This document shows, one piece after another, positions 9,059 to 16,734 of a stretch of 64,000 nt of DNA; position 1 is the first letter of the stretch; each line of letters starts with the position of its first letter. This DNA comes from JAOPZW01 sp963764585 (GTDB lineage: Bacteria; Actinomycetota; Thermoleophilia; Solirubrobacterales; Solirubrobacteraceae): assembly GCA_963764585.1 (NCBI GenBank), contig CAVXTB010000011.1, positions 310,001-374,000 on the forward strand. The letters run 5' to 3'. The position numbers and the translations under genes are program-made. The notes beneath the pieces were generated by a model, which worked only from the letters and a program-made list of their open reading frames with translations, had not been told where the DNA came from and ran no database searches.

Positions 9059-10043
9059 CGGGCGCGTGGCGATGCTGCGCGGCCGCGTCGCGACCAGCCC
9101 GCTGGCGTCGGTCTCGAGCACGCTCGAGCTGCTGCGCGAGTACATGATCGTCGTCTGCGTCGTCGTCCTGTTCGGCGTGCTGACGTTCACGAGCGACACG
9201 TTCCTGACGTCGACCAACCTGCTCAACGTCCTGCAGCAGGTGGCCCCGGTGGGGATGGTCGCCTTCGCGCTGACCTTCCTGCTCATCGTCGGCGAGTTCG
9301 ACCTCTCGAGCGGCGCGCTCTTCGTCCTCACCGGCGTGCTGGCCGCCAAGCTCCAGCCGCACCTCGGCACGTGGCCGGCCCTGATCGTGGCCGCGCTGGC
9401 CGCCTGCGCCGGCGGGCTGATCAACGGCCTGCTCGTGGCCTACGCACGCATCAACTCGTTCGTCTGCACGCTGGCCACGAGCCTCATGGTCGCCGGGCTG
9501 AGCAACGTCATCACGAAGGGCTTCCTCGTCACGGTCGCCGACGTGGGCTTCTTCGCGCTCGGCACCAACGAGCTGCTCGGCGTGAAGTACTCGATCTGGA
9601 TCCTCATCGTCGCTGCGCTGGCGTGCGGGTTCGTCCTGTCGCGCACGAAGTTCGGGCGCTGGCTCTACGCCGTGGGCGGCAACCCCGAGGCGGCGCGCCT
9701 GTCGGGCATCAACACGCGCGCGATGAAGGTCGCGGCGTTCGCGTTCAGCGGGCTGGCGGCGGGGATCGGCGGCGCGATCGTCGTCTCGCGCACCGCGACC
9801 GGGCAGGCCGGCAACGGCATCGACGTCGTCTTCGGCGCGTTCGCGGCGGTCGTGGTGGGCGGCACGAGCGTGATGGGCGGCCGCGGCGCGATCTGGCGGA
9901 CGGTGCTGGGGATCCTCTTCCTCGCGCTCATCACCAACGGCTTCAACCTGCTGCAGGTCGAGCCCGTCTACCAGTCGATCATCCAGGGGGCGATCATCCT
10001 GACCGCGGTGGCGATCGACTCCCTGTCGCGCCGGGCCACGTGA
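9051..10043 (+). CDS. Sugar ABC transporter permease (RbsC type)
   Basis: Integral membrane subunit, 330 residues with about eight to ten hydrophobic segments. Family hallmarks are visible: VGEFDLSSGALFVLTGVL near the first third, GRWLYAVGGNPEAARLSGINT in the cytoplasmic coupling loop, and GGTSVMGGRGAIWRTVLG toward the end. The GTG start at 9051 overlaps the ATPase stop, and the stop overlaps the GTG of the GMC oxidoreductase. A single permease probably works as a homodimer. Confidence 0.92.
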   Translation: MADGRVAMLRGRVATSPLASVSSTLELLREYMIVVCVVVLFGVLTFTSDTFLTSTNLLNVLQQVAPVGMVAFALTFLLIVGEFDLSSGALFVLTGVLAAKLQPHLGTWPALIVAALAACAGGLINGLLVAYARINSFVCTLATSLMVAGLSNVITKGFLVTVADVGFFALGTNELLGVKYSIWILIVAALACGFVLSRTKFGRWLYAVGGNPEAARLSGINTRAMKVAAFAFSGLAAGIGGAIVVSRTATGQAGNGIDVVFGAFAAVVVGGTSVMGGRGAIWRTVLGILFLALITNGFNLLQVEPVYQSIIQGAIILTAVAIDSLSRRAT

Positions 10044-11548
10044 GCGACTACGTGGTCGTCGGCGGCGGGTCGGCCGGCTGCGTGGTCGCGCGGCGGCTGC
10101 TCGACGGCGGGGCGACGGTGGCGCTCGTCGAGGCCGGCGGCCCGGCGACGCATCCCGCGATCCACGAGCCGTCGCGGTGGCCGGAGCTGAGCCGCTCCGA
10201 GGTCGACTGGGCGCACACGACCGAGCCGCAGGAGGCGTGCTCCGGGCGGCGGCTCTTCTGGCCGCGCGGCAAGGTGCTCGGCGGCTCGGGCGCGCTGAAC
10301 GGGATGGTCTACATCCGCGGGCACCGGCTCGACTACGACGGCTGGGCCTACCACGGCTGCCCCGGGTGGGGCTGGGACGAGGTCCTGCCCGCGTTCAAGA
10401 CGCTGGAGGACTTCGATCGCGGTGCCGACGACCTGCACGGCGCGGGCGGGCCGCTGCGGATCATGACCCGCTACGAGCCGCACCCGATGCTCGCCGCGAT
10501 GGTCGCGGCGACGGTCGAGGCGGGGATCCCCTTCAACCACGATCACAACGGGCCGTCGCTCGACGGCGTCGGGTACTCGCAGCTGACGATCCGCGACGGC
10601 GTGCGCCAGACCGCGGCGAGCGCCTTCCTCGACCCCGTGATCGACCACCCGAACCTGACCGTGCACACGGGCGCTCGCGCGCTCCGGCTGCGCCTCGAGG
10701 GCGGCCGCTGCACCGGCGTCGAGGTTCCGGGCGGCGCGATCGCGGCGGACGCCGAGGTCGTGCTGTGCGCCGGGACCATCGAGTCGCCGAAGCTGCTGCT
10801 GCTGTCGGGCATCGGCCCGGCGGCCGACCTCGCCGCGCTGGGGATCGAGCGCCGTGTCGACCTTGCCGGCGTCGGCAGGAACCTGCACGACCACCTGATC
10901 GCGCCGGTCATCTTCGCCTCGCCCAAGCCGATCCCGCCGGTGCTGCGCGGGCTCTCGCACCACCATGCCCATCTCTTCTGGCGCAGCCGGCCTGGCCTCG
11001 CGGTGCCCGACACCCAGCCGCTGTGCTTCCACATGCCGATGTACGACCCCGAGTGGATGGAGGGCCCGCCGGACGCGTACACGATCCACGGCGGGCTGAT
11101 CCGGACGCTCAGCCGCGGATCGATCCGCCTGCGGTCGGCCGATCCCACAGCGTCACCGGTCATGGACCCGCGGGCGCTGACCGCCGACGGCGACCTCGAG
11201 GCGCTCGCCGCGTCGGTCGAGCTGGCCCGCGAGATCGGCCGCCAGCCGGCGCTTGCGGAGTGGACGGCCGGCGAGCTGTATCCGGGGCCGCAGGTGCGCA
11301 CCCGTGCCGAGCTGCGCGAGTACGTGCGCCGTTCGGTCGCCTCGTACCACCACCAGGTTGGCACGTGCCGGATGGGCTCCGACGAGGACGCGGTCGTCGA
11401 CCCCGAGCTGCGCGTGCGCGGGGTCGACGGCCTGCGGGTGGCCGACGCGTCGATCATGCCGTTCGTCACGACCGGCAACACGCACGCCCCTGCGCTCATG
11501 ATCGGCGCGCGCGCAGCAGTGATGATGCTCGGCTCGAACACGCGTTGA
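10040..11548 (+). CDS. GMC-family FAD oxidoreductase (choline/alcohol dehydrogenase-like)
   Basis: 502-residue flavoprotein that oxidises an alcohol group. The N-terminal FAD-binding motif VVGGGSAGCVVARRL, the GMC signature GGSGALNGMVYIRGHRLDYD, and the second signature around AGTIESPKLLLLSGIGP are all present. The C-terminal catalytic region includes YHHQVGTCRMG and DASIMPFVTTGNTHAPA. The GTG start at 10040 overlaps the permease stop, so the enzyme is made with the transporter. It probably oxidises the imported sugar or polyol; this is inferred from context. Confidence 0.9.
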   Translation: MSDYVVVGGGSAGCVVARRLLDGGATVALVEAGGPATHPAIHEPSRWPELSRSEVDWAHTTEPQEACSGRRLFWPRGKVLGGSGALNGMVYIRGHRLDYDGWAYHGCPGWGWDEVLPAFKTLEDFDRGADDLHGAGGPLRIMTRYEPHPMLAAMVAATVEAGIPFNHDHNGPSLDGVGYSQLTIRDGVRQTAASAFLDPVIDHPNLTVHTGARALRLRLEGGRCTGVEVPGGAIAADAEVVLCAGTIESPKLLLLSGIGPAADLAALGIERRVDLAGVGRNLHDHLIAPVIFASPKPIPPVLRGLSHHHAHLFWRSRPGLAVPDTQPLCFHMPMYDPEWMEGPPDAYTIHGGLIRTLSRGSIRLRSADPTASPVMDPRALTADGDLEALAASVELAREIGRQPALAEWTAGELYPGPQVRTRAELREYVRRSVASYHHQVGTCRMGSDEDAVVDPELRVRGVDGLRVADASIMPFVTTGNTHAPALMIGARAAVMMLGSNTR

Positions 11549-11590
11549 GTGCGCCTTGCATCCCGTGGGGCTCGCGCCGACGACGAGGGT

Positions 11591-12184
11591 GTGAGCCATC
11601 CCGACGACACCCTCGTGCGCCGCGCCTACGCGTTCGCCGAGGCTGCCCATCGCGGGCAGCGCCGTAAGGATGGCCGGGCCTTCATCGCCCATCCGGTTCG
11701 CGTCGCGCGGCTGCTGGCCAGCCGCGGCTACGACGAGGAGGTCCTCGCCGCGGCACTGCTGCACGACGTCGTCGAGGACACGTCGGTCACGCTGGGCGAC
11801 GTGCGCGCGCGCTTCGGCACACGCGTGGCAGAGCTCGTGGCGTGGGTGACCGAGAACCCCGAGCTGCCCGCCGGCGAGCGCAAGCGCGCCTACCGCGACC
11901 GGCTGCGCCGCTCGCCGCACGCCGCCCGCGCGATCTGCGCGGCCGACAAGGTATGCAACCTCGCCGACCTGCGCGAGGCCGCGGGCAACGACCAGGTCCT
12001 CGCCCGCTTCGACGGCGGGCTCGACGCCCAGGTCAGGCACCACAGCGACGCGCTGACGATGCTCGAGGAGACCGACTCCGACCGAGCGCTGCGCGACGCG
12101 CTGCGCACCGCGCTGCGAGCGCTGCGCGCGCAGGCGCGAAGCCGCGCGTGCGTGCAGCGCCAGCGCCAGGGCCGCGCGGCCTAG
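11591..12184 (+). CDS. HD-domain protein (SpoT-like hydrolase fold)
   Basis: A 197-residue HD phosphohydrolase-fold protein. The conserved pattern is visible: AHRGQRRKDGRAFIAHPVRVARLL, then LHDVVEDT with the paired His-Asp, and CAADKVCNLADL near residue 120. This arrangement resembles the ppGpp hydrolase domain of RelA/SpoT and small alarmone hydrolases, without a synthetase domain. GTG 11591 is preferred to GTG 11549 because homology begins there and the upstream codons are unlike any family member. Alarmone hydrolysis is possible but unproven. Confidence 0.75.
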   Translation: MSHPDDTLVRRAYAFAEAAHRGQRRKDGRAFIAHPVRVARLLASRGYDEEVLAAALLHDVVEDTSVTLGDVRARFGTRVAELVAWVTENPELPAGERKRAYRDRLRRSPHAARAICAADKVCNLADLREAAGNDQVLARFDGGLDAQVRHHSDALTMLEETDSDRALRDALRTALRALRAQARSRACVQRQRQGRAA

Positions 12185-12221
12185 CCGCCGCGCGGCAGAG
12201 GGCGCCTGCGATGGTCGCCGC

Positions 12222-12227
12222 TACGCT
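12222..12227 (+). promoter_or_regulatory. Putative -10 box for a leaderless transcript
   Basis: TACGCT lies 6 nt before the GTG start at 12234. This spacing matches leaderless actinobacterial promoters (TANNNT followed by 5-8 nt to the start codon). No ribosome site is visible. Confidence 0.45.
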
Positions 12228-12233
12228 GTCCCC

Positions 12234-12956
12234 GTGAGGATCGCGCATGGATGCGTCGTGACGCTCGCCCTCGCTGCGGTCGCCCTCGCCGCGCCCGCCC
12301 CCGCCGGCGCGGCGGATCGCTACCGGCGCGCCTTCAAGTGGTCGGGGTATCGGTGGATGGTCCGCTCGACCGAGCACCGTGCGAACCCCGGCAACAACCG
12401 TTGGGGCGACTCGCTGTGGAACGCCCGCGTGCGCAAGGACAGGACGCTGCGTGTCAACATCGCCAAGGGCAGGTCGGTCGAGGTCGTCGGCCCGCCCACC
12501 GGTTACGGCAGGTATCGCTGGGTCGTCGATACCGCGCTGGACACGGTCGATCCGTTTCGGGTGGTCGCGTTCTTCGTCCACGGCACGGGCGGCGAGCAGG
12601 ACATCGAGTTCTCCCGCTGGGGCGTGTCCTCGTCGACTACTGTCGGCACGTGGGTCACCTGGCGCAGGAGCACGCGGCTGGGCTTCGACTACTTCGCCGT
12701 CACCCCGCGCGCCCCATACACGATCGTCATCGACTGGAGGGTCGGCGTGACCCGCTTCCTCGTGCGCGACGCCACCGGCAAGACGCTGCTCGACAGGACG
12801 GTCGTGTCCAGCGCGCCCGGCCATCACGTCGCGCCGCGCGTCTCGTACTGGCTCTATCCGGGGAATGCGACGTCGCGCAGCCCGTTCACGTCGAGGACCG
12901 TCCATCCGCCGGTCATCGTCCAATCGTTCAAGTACGCGCGCCGCAGGGCACGCTGA
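12234..12956 (+). CDS. Secreted GH16-like (concanavalin-fold) protein
   Basis: 240-residue exported protein. The N-terminus (about 26 residues, ending APAGA-A) is a Sec signal peptide. The mature part resembles the beta-sandwich of family 16 glycoside hydrolases: a GRYRWVVDT strand, then GGEQDIEFSRWG, which preserves the E-x-D-x-E spacing of the GH16 catalytic motif, and later ITVIDW-like and SYWLYPG strands. GH16 enzymes cleave beta-linked polysaccharides such as laminarin, agar or hyaluronan-type polymers. It is convergent with a second GH16-like gene, and both lie beside an exopolysaccharide operon. Activity is not certain because the rest of the active site is poorly conserved. Confidence 0.65.
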   Translation: MRIAHGCVVTLALAAVALAAPAPAGAADRYRRAFKWSGYRWMVRSTEHRANPGNNRWGDSLWNARVRKDRTLRVNIAKGRSVEVVGPPTGYGRYRWVVDTALDTVDPFRVVAFFVHGTGGEQDIEFSRWGVSSSTTVGTWVTWRRSTRLGFDYFAVTPRAPYTIVIDWRVGVTRFLVRDATGKTLLDRTVVSSAPGHHVAPRVSYWLYPGNATSRSPFTSRTVHPPVIVQSFKYARRRAR

Positions 12957-12964
12957 CGCAGCGA

Positions 12965-14077
12965 TCAGGGCGCGACGACGGTGAAGCGCAGGGTCTTCAG
13001 CGCGCACCCCGGGGGGCTCGTCGCCGGCTCGACGACGAGCCTGTAGGCGCCGGGCCGCAGCCGGCGGCCGGCGACCCTGCCGGTGAACCGGATCCGGCCC
13101 GCACCGGCGTGCACGGAGCGCTTCAGGCTGCCCACCGCGGCGAAGCGGCCGCGAACCCGGCGTTGCACGACGAGGCGCAGCGCCGCGTCGTCGCTCGCCG
13201 TCCAGACGAGGCTCGCCCCCGCCCGCCTGCCGGTGACGGGGAAGCGCGTGCGCGACAACCCGATCCGCAGCGTCGAGGCCGCTGCGCCGACCCCGTCGCG
13301 GTCGCCCACCGCGGCGATCGTGCACCCGCTGCGGGCCAGGCTCGCCGGCGTTGTGCCGGGGCCACTCGAGGCGCTGGTAGCGCTCGGCACGTCCTGCTCG
13401 TGCCCGGGGGCCAGCCACGTGAAGCTGGAGAGGCGCATGCTGCGCGCGGCGGCGGGCGGGGCGTTGGCGAAGCGCCAGTAGTTGACGATCGGGACCTCCG
13501 ACGACGGGGTGGGCACGCCGCTCGTGACCGTCCAGCTGAACAGCGTCGCGCCGGCGGCGTCGGTGACCAGATAGGTGATGGCGCCCGGCATCCACGTGAA
13601 CTGGTGGACGTACGGCGGCTTGCTCGTGTAGTCGAAGGTCTTGGACTGGTTGAGCCCGGCCGAGGCGTCCTGCCACACGGTGGCCGAGCCGGTCGGCCAC
13701 GCGAGGTGTCCCCAATGCGAGGGCTCGAAGTCGATCTCGTTGTTGGACGGGCTCGTGCCCCCATAGGTGAACATCCCGAGGACCTCGTTGGCATCCAGGG
13801 CGCTCAGGTCCGATTGGACGACCCAGCGATACGTCCCGTAGCCGAGGTGCTGCTGGTTGTCGACCTCGGCGCTCGTCCAGCGGCCCGAGGAGTCCTGCAC
13901 GATCGAGAGGACGAGGTCCGAGCCGTCGACGCGGACGTTGGCGTCGGAGTCCGACCACTGGTTCGGGCCGGGCTCGCCGAACCCGCCGGGACGCACGTCC
14001 CACGTGTATCCCGACCACGAGATCGACCGCGCCATGCTCGTGGCAACGGTGGGGAGGAGCGGCTGCAGGGCGACCAC
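12965..14077 (-). CDS. Secreted GH16-like protein with C-terminal beta domain
   Basis: 370-residue protein beginning with a GH16-like sandwich (TYRWVVQSD, MFTYGGTSPSNNEIDFEPSHWG) containing the catalytic pattern E-I-D-F-E, then a linker and a C-terminal domain (LSRTRFPVTGRRAGASLVW to the end) resembling Ig-like polymer-binding modules. The GTG start at 14077 leaves only a short, uncharged hydrophobic leader. In-frame codons just upstream add PRFLIILLV, which would complete a signal peptide, but no ATG, GTG or TTG precedes them. CATAAT (minus strand, 14090-14085) lies 7 nt before the GTG, supporting a leaderless start there. The start is therefore ambiguous. Confidence 0.65.
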   Translation of the reverse strand: MVALQPLLPTVATSMARSISWSGYTWDVRPGGFGEPGPNQWSDSDANVRVDGSDLVLSIVQDSSGRWTSAEVDNQQHLGYGTYRWVVQSDLSALDANEVLGMFTYGGTSPSNNEIDFEPSHWGHLAWPTGSATVWQDASAGLNQSKTFDYTSKPPYVHQFTWMPGAITYLVTDAAGATLFSWTVTSGVPTPSSEVPIVNYWRFANAPPAAARSMRLSSFTWLAPGHEQDVPSATSASSGPGTTPASLARSGCTIAAVGDRDGVGAAASTLRIGLSRTRFPVTGRRAGASLVWTASDDAALRLVVQRRVRGRFAAVGSLKRSVHAGAGRIRFTGRVAGRRLRPGAYRLVVEPATSPPGCALKTLRFTVVAP

Positions 14078-14171
14078 TAGCAGGATTATGAGAAATCGGG
14101 GGAGAATCGCTGGCGGCCGTCGTGGGGGGCAGTTGAAGCCCGCGAGAGACTATCGGCCGCTGGAGCGATGT

Positions 14172-14253
14172 CGATGAGCCCACGTCACGCGGGCTCATCG
14201 ACTGTTGGGGTACGGGTGCGGATGAGCCCGCTCGGGGGCGCGGACTCATCCGC
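14172..14253 (-). terminator. Two tandem similar hairpins after the secreted deacetylase gene
   Basis: Two stem-loops lie in the gap downstream of the deacetylase stop. The first (14253-14240 with 14231-14218) has 14-bp arms with one mismatch around GCGGATGAG. The second (14200-14191 with 14181-14172) has perfect 10-bp arms, CGATGAGCCC/GGGCTCATCG. Read on the minus strand each is preceded by CCCCAACAG or CCCCAAACAG, so the unit is duplicated. They probably act as terminators or 3'-end stabilisers; there is no U-run. Confidence 0.5.
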
Positions 14254-14264
14254 TGTTTGGGGCG

Positions 14265-16496
14265 CTAGCTGCGCGTGACGCGGAAGCGGATCGTCTTGGA
14301 TGCGGTGTTGCCCTTGCGATCCGTGGCGGTGATGCGCAGGACGTAGGTCCCGGCCCGCTTCAGGTGCACCTTGGCGCCCTTCTTGACGCTGCGCGCCTTG
14401 TCGCCGACGCGGCGGATGGTCGCCTTCGAGATGGCGACGCCTGAGCTGTCGGCGAGCGAGAACCTGACCGTCAGCGTCGTTCCGACGCGGTACGTGCGCG
14501 ACCTCGGGCTGGTGACGACGATACTCGGCGCCACCTTGTCGACGACCCTCGGCGAGGGCGGCGTCAGGCTCGGCGTCGTGCTCAGGGTGGGCGCCGGCAC
14601 TGCTGCGCTGGGCGCAACGACGGTGACCGTGGTGGTCGCGGCCTCGCTGATCCCGCCGTGACCGTCAGTGGCGCGGACGTCGACCCGGATCGCGTCGCCG
14701 GTGTGCACCTCGGACGCCGGCAGCGCATCACCGGACTGCCCGGAGATCAGCCGCCCGTCGCGGTACCAGGAGTACGCATAGTCCAGCGCGTCGCCATCGG
14801 CGTCGCCGAACCCACTCGGGGTGGCGGTCAGCTTCGTCCCGGCGACCGGCTGGGACGGGCTGATCGCCACCGCGCCCTTCGAGGGCGCGAGGTTATCGAC
14901 GATGACGCTCGCGGTCGCCTTCGCCTCGCCTTCACGGCTGTCGTCGGCGGACGCTTCGAACCTGATCACGTCACCGCGCATGGCGCCGACCTTCGAGAGG
15001 TCGAGCGTCATGCCCGTCGCTCCGGCGATCATCGTGTCGCCGCGGAACCACTGGTACGTGGTCTTCAGCGTGTCGCCTGCGTCCGGGTCGGTGAACGTCG
15101 CGGTCGCAGCCAGAGCGTCCTTGGCCGTCGGGCTCGCCGGCGAGATCGTCGCCGTGCCCGTCGGGTAGTGGTTGGTGGCGACGGTGAACGCCTGCTGCAC
15201 CGTCCTCACGTTCGCGTCCAGGCCCTGCGCGTTGATGTAGGCGAGCTGGGCCTTGAACTGATTCATCCTCGTGGCGTAGGTGTCAAGGCACGGGTCCACC
15301 GTCTCCGGATCCGTGCATACGGGCGCGCCGTCCGGCACGACCTCGTGGTAGACGATGACGAGCCAGTAGTTGTGGGCCTGGGCATAATCGATCCACGACT
15401 GGAACTGCGCGATCGTCGTGGCACTGGTCATGTTCTGGACGCGGATGTCGAAGGGCTCCAGGTCGAGCTGCGAGTTGTATCCCTCTTCCACCGACCGGGC
15501 GTACTTGTACCCGGCGGTCCTCAGCGCATCGATGACGCGTGAGTCGTACGCGCCGAACGGATAGGCGAAGTCCACAACCGGCTTGCCGATGATGGACTCC
15601 AGCTGGGTCTTCGGGGCCGTCACCTCCGTCGCGAGCTGATCGGCGGGCAGGGTGGTGAGATCGGGATGCGTGACGCTGTGCGAGCCGATCTCAGTGCCCG
15701 CGGCGGAAAGCTCGGCAAGCTGAGTCGCGGTCATCATCCAGTCGTCCTGGCCAAGCTCGGCCGTCGGGATGTACTGGGTGGTCTTGTAGCCCAGGCGCGT
15801 GAGTTCTTTATAGGCCCCCGTGTAGAACGCCTCGGACCCGTCATCGAATGTCAGGCTGACCATCGAATGGCTGAAGCCCGCGGGCGCGTCGCTCGCGCGC
15901 ATCGAGTAGTCGTCGGTCTGCAGGTAGCCGTTGCGCGTGATGAAGTGGACGAAGTACGCGCGCACCGCGCCCGCCGGCATGGTGAAGCCGGTGGTGTATT
16001 GCGTCCAATCGCTGGCTGCTGGGATACCGCTGAACAGGTTCGCCCAATGGCCGTGGTAGATCGTCTCACCTGCCAGCAGGTAGTAGACGCTCACCGCCGA
16101 GGTGGCATCGGACTTGTACCAGTCCGAGAACGTGTAATAGGTGTTGCCGGTGACCGGGACGCCCTCCTCTGGGTAGGGATCCACGGCCCACTTCGCGTCG
16201 CCGGGGGAGGTGTAGCCCGTGACCTCCACCCTAACCGAGCGCGTTCCGGTGTGGGCGTCGCCGTCGACGTAAGTGAACGTCGGCGTCCACGTCGCATTCG
16301 TGTCTTTCCAGAAGCCCGGGCTCCAATCCACGGGCTCGACGATCCCGGACTCGCCGGGCGCGGCCTCGCTGTTCTCGAGGCTGGCGTTGGGGATGAGCTC
16401 TGGCCCGGTGGCGGCCGACGCCGAGCTGGCGCCGGCGGCTCCGAGTGTCATCGCGAGCAAGAGTATCGCGGCGATGAGAAGTGCTATGCGTCTCAT
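14265..16496 (-). CDS. Large secreted polysaccharide deacetylase with carbohydrate-binding and Ig-like domains
   Basis: 743-residue exported protein. The signal peptide covers about residues 1-29. Residues 30-205 form a carbohydrate-binding-like sandwich. A carbohydrate esterase 4 (NodB) domain follows: TFDDG at 216-220, metal ligands in GSHSVTHPD (His273, His277) and AYPFGAYD near 311-318. Ig/PKD-like repeats with PDAGDTLKTTYQWFRG and DADGDALDYAYSWYRDG come next, then a final beta domain. It should remove acetyl groups from an extracellular N-acetyl-hexosamine polymer, like PgaB or IcaB. It is the last gene of the glmS operon before tandem hairpins, 60 bp after the small membrane protein. 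Confidence 0.85.
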   Translation of the reverse strand: MRRIALLIAAILLLAMTLGAAGASSASAATGPELIPNASLENSEAAPGESGIVEPVDWSPGFWKDTNATWTPTFTYVDGDAHTGTRSVRVEVTGYTSPGDAKWAVDPYPEEGVPVTGNTYYTFSDWYKSDATSAVSVYYLLAGETIYHGHWANLFSGIPAASDWTQYTTGFTMPAGAVRAYFVHFITRNGYLQTDDYSMRASDAPAGFSHSMVSLTFDDGSEAFYTGAYKELTRLGYKTTQYIPTAELGQDDWMMTATQLAELSAAGTEIGSHSVTHPDLTTLPADQLATEVTAPKTQLESIIGKPVVDFAYPFGAYDSRVIDALRTAGYKYARSVEEGYNSQLDLEPFDIRVQNMTSATTIAQFQSWIDYAQAHNYWLVIVYHEVVPDGAPVCTDPETVDPCLDTYATRMNQFKAQLAYINAQGLDANVRTVQQAFTVATNHYPTGTATISPASPTAKDALAATATFTDPDAGDTLKTTYQWFRGDTMIAGATGMTLDLSKVGAMRGDVIRFEASADDSREGEAKATASVIVDNLAPSKGAVAISPSQPVAGTKLTATPSGFGDADGDALDYAYSWYRDGRLISGQSGDALPASEVHTGDAIRVDVRATDGHGGISEAATTTVTVVAPSAAVPAPTLSTTPSLTPPSPRVVDKVAPSIVVTSPRSRTYRVGTTLTVRFSLADSSGVAISKATIRRVGDKARSVKKGAKVHLKRAGTYVLRITATDRKGNTASKTIRFRVTRS

Positions 16497-16509
16497 GGGG
16501 CAGTGCCCC
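16497..16509 (-). promoter_or_regulatory. Palindrome adjoining the deacetylase start
   Basis: GGGGCA and TGCCCC, separated by one base, sit immediately upstream of the ATG and include the G-rich stretch that would serve as ribosome site. Base pairing could limit translation of the last operon gene, or the palindrome could be an operator. Confidence 0.3.
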
Positions 16510-16556
16510 CTTTCTTGTCACTGTCAGGGTCTATGCCGGACGAGTTCGGGCATGCC

Positions 16557-16718
16557 TCACCTCTCTTTGCGCGGAATCGAGCGGTGGATGGCCACTGCGG
16601 TCGTCACCACGAGGGTCACCGCGAAGATGCCCCACAGCACCGAGATGCCGACGGTGGCGACGATCGACGCGGCGAGGACGACCGTTGCGAGGAAGAGCGT
16701 CGGGGCGGTAGGAAACAT
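16557..16718 (-). CDS. Small two-helix membrane protein (53 aa)
   Basis: This short gene encodes MFPTAPTLFLATVVLAAS, two hydrophobic helices (about residues 7-26 and 28-45) and a basic tail, IHRSIPRKER. AAGGAG lies 7 nt before the ATG, a good ribosome site. It sits between the glycosyltransferase and the secreted deacetylase in the same orientation, 16 bp after the glycosyltransferase stop. Polymer synthases often need a small membrane partner (as PgaD or IcaD do for PgaC/IcaA), and that role is the likeliest reading, although no sequence homology is recognisable. Confidence 0.7.
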   Translation of the reverse strand: MFPTAPTLFLATVVLAASIVATVGISVLWGIFAVTLVVTTAVAIHRSIPRKER

Positions 16719-16734
16719 CCGTGCTCCTTGTCGG

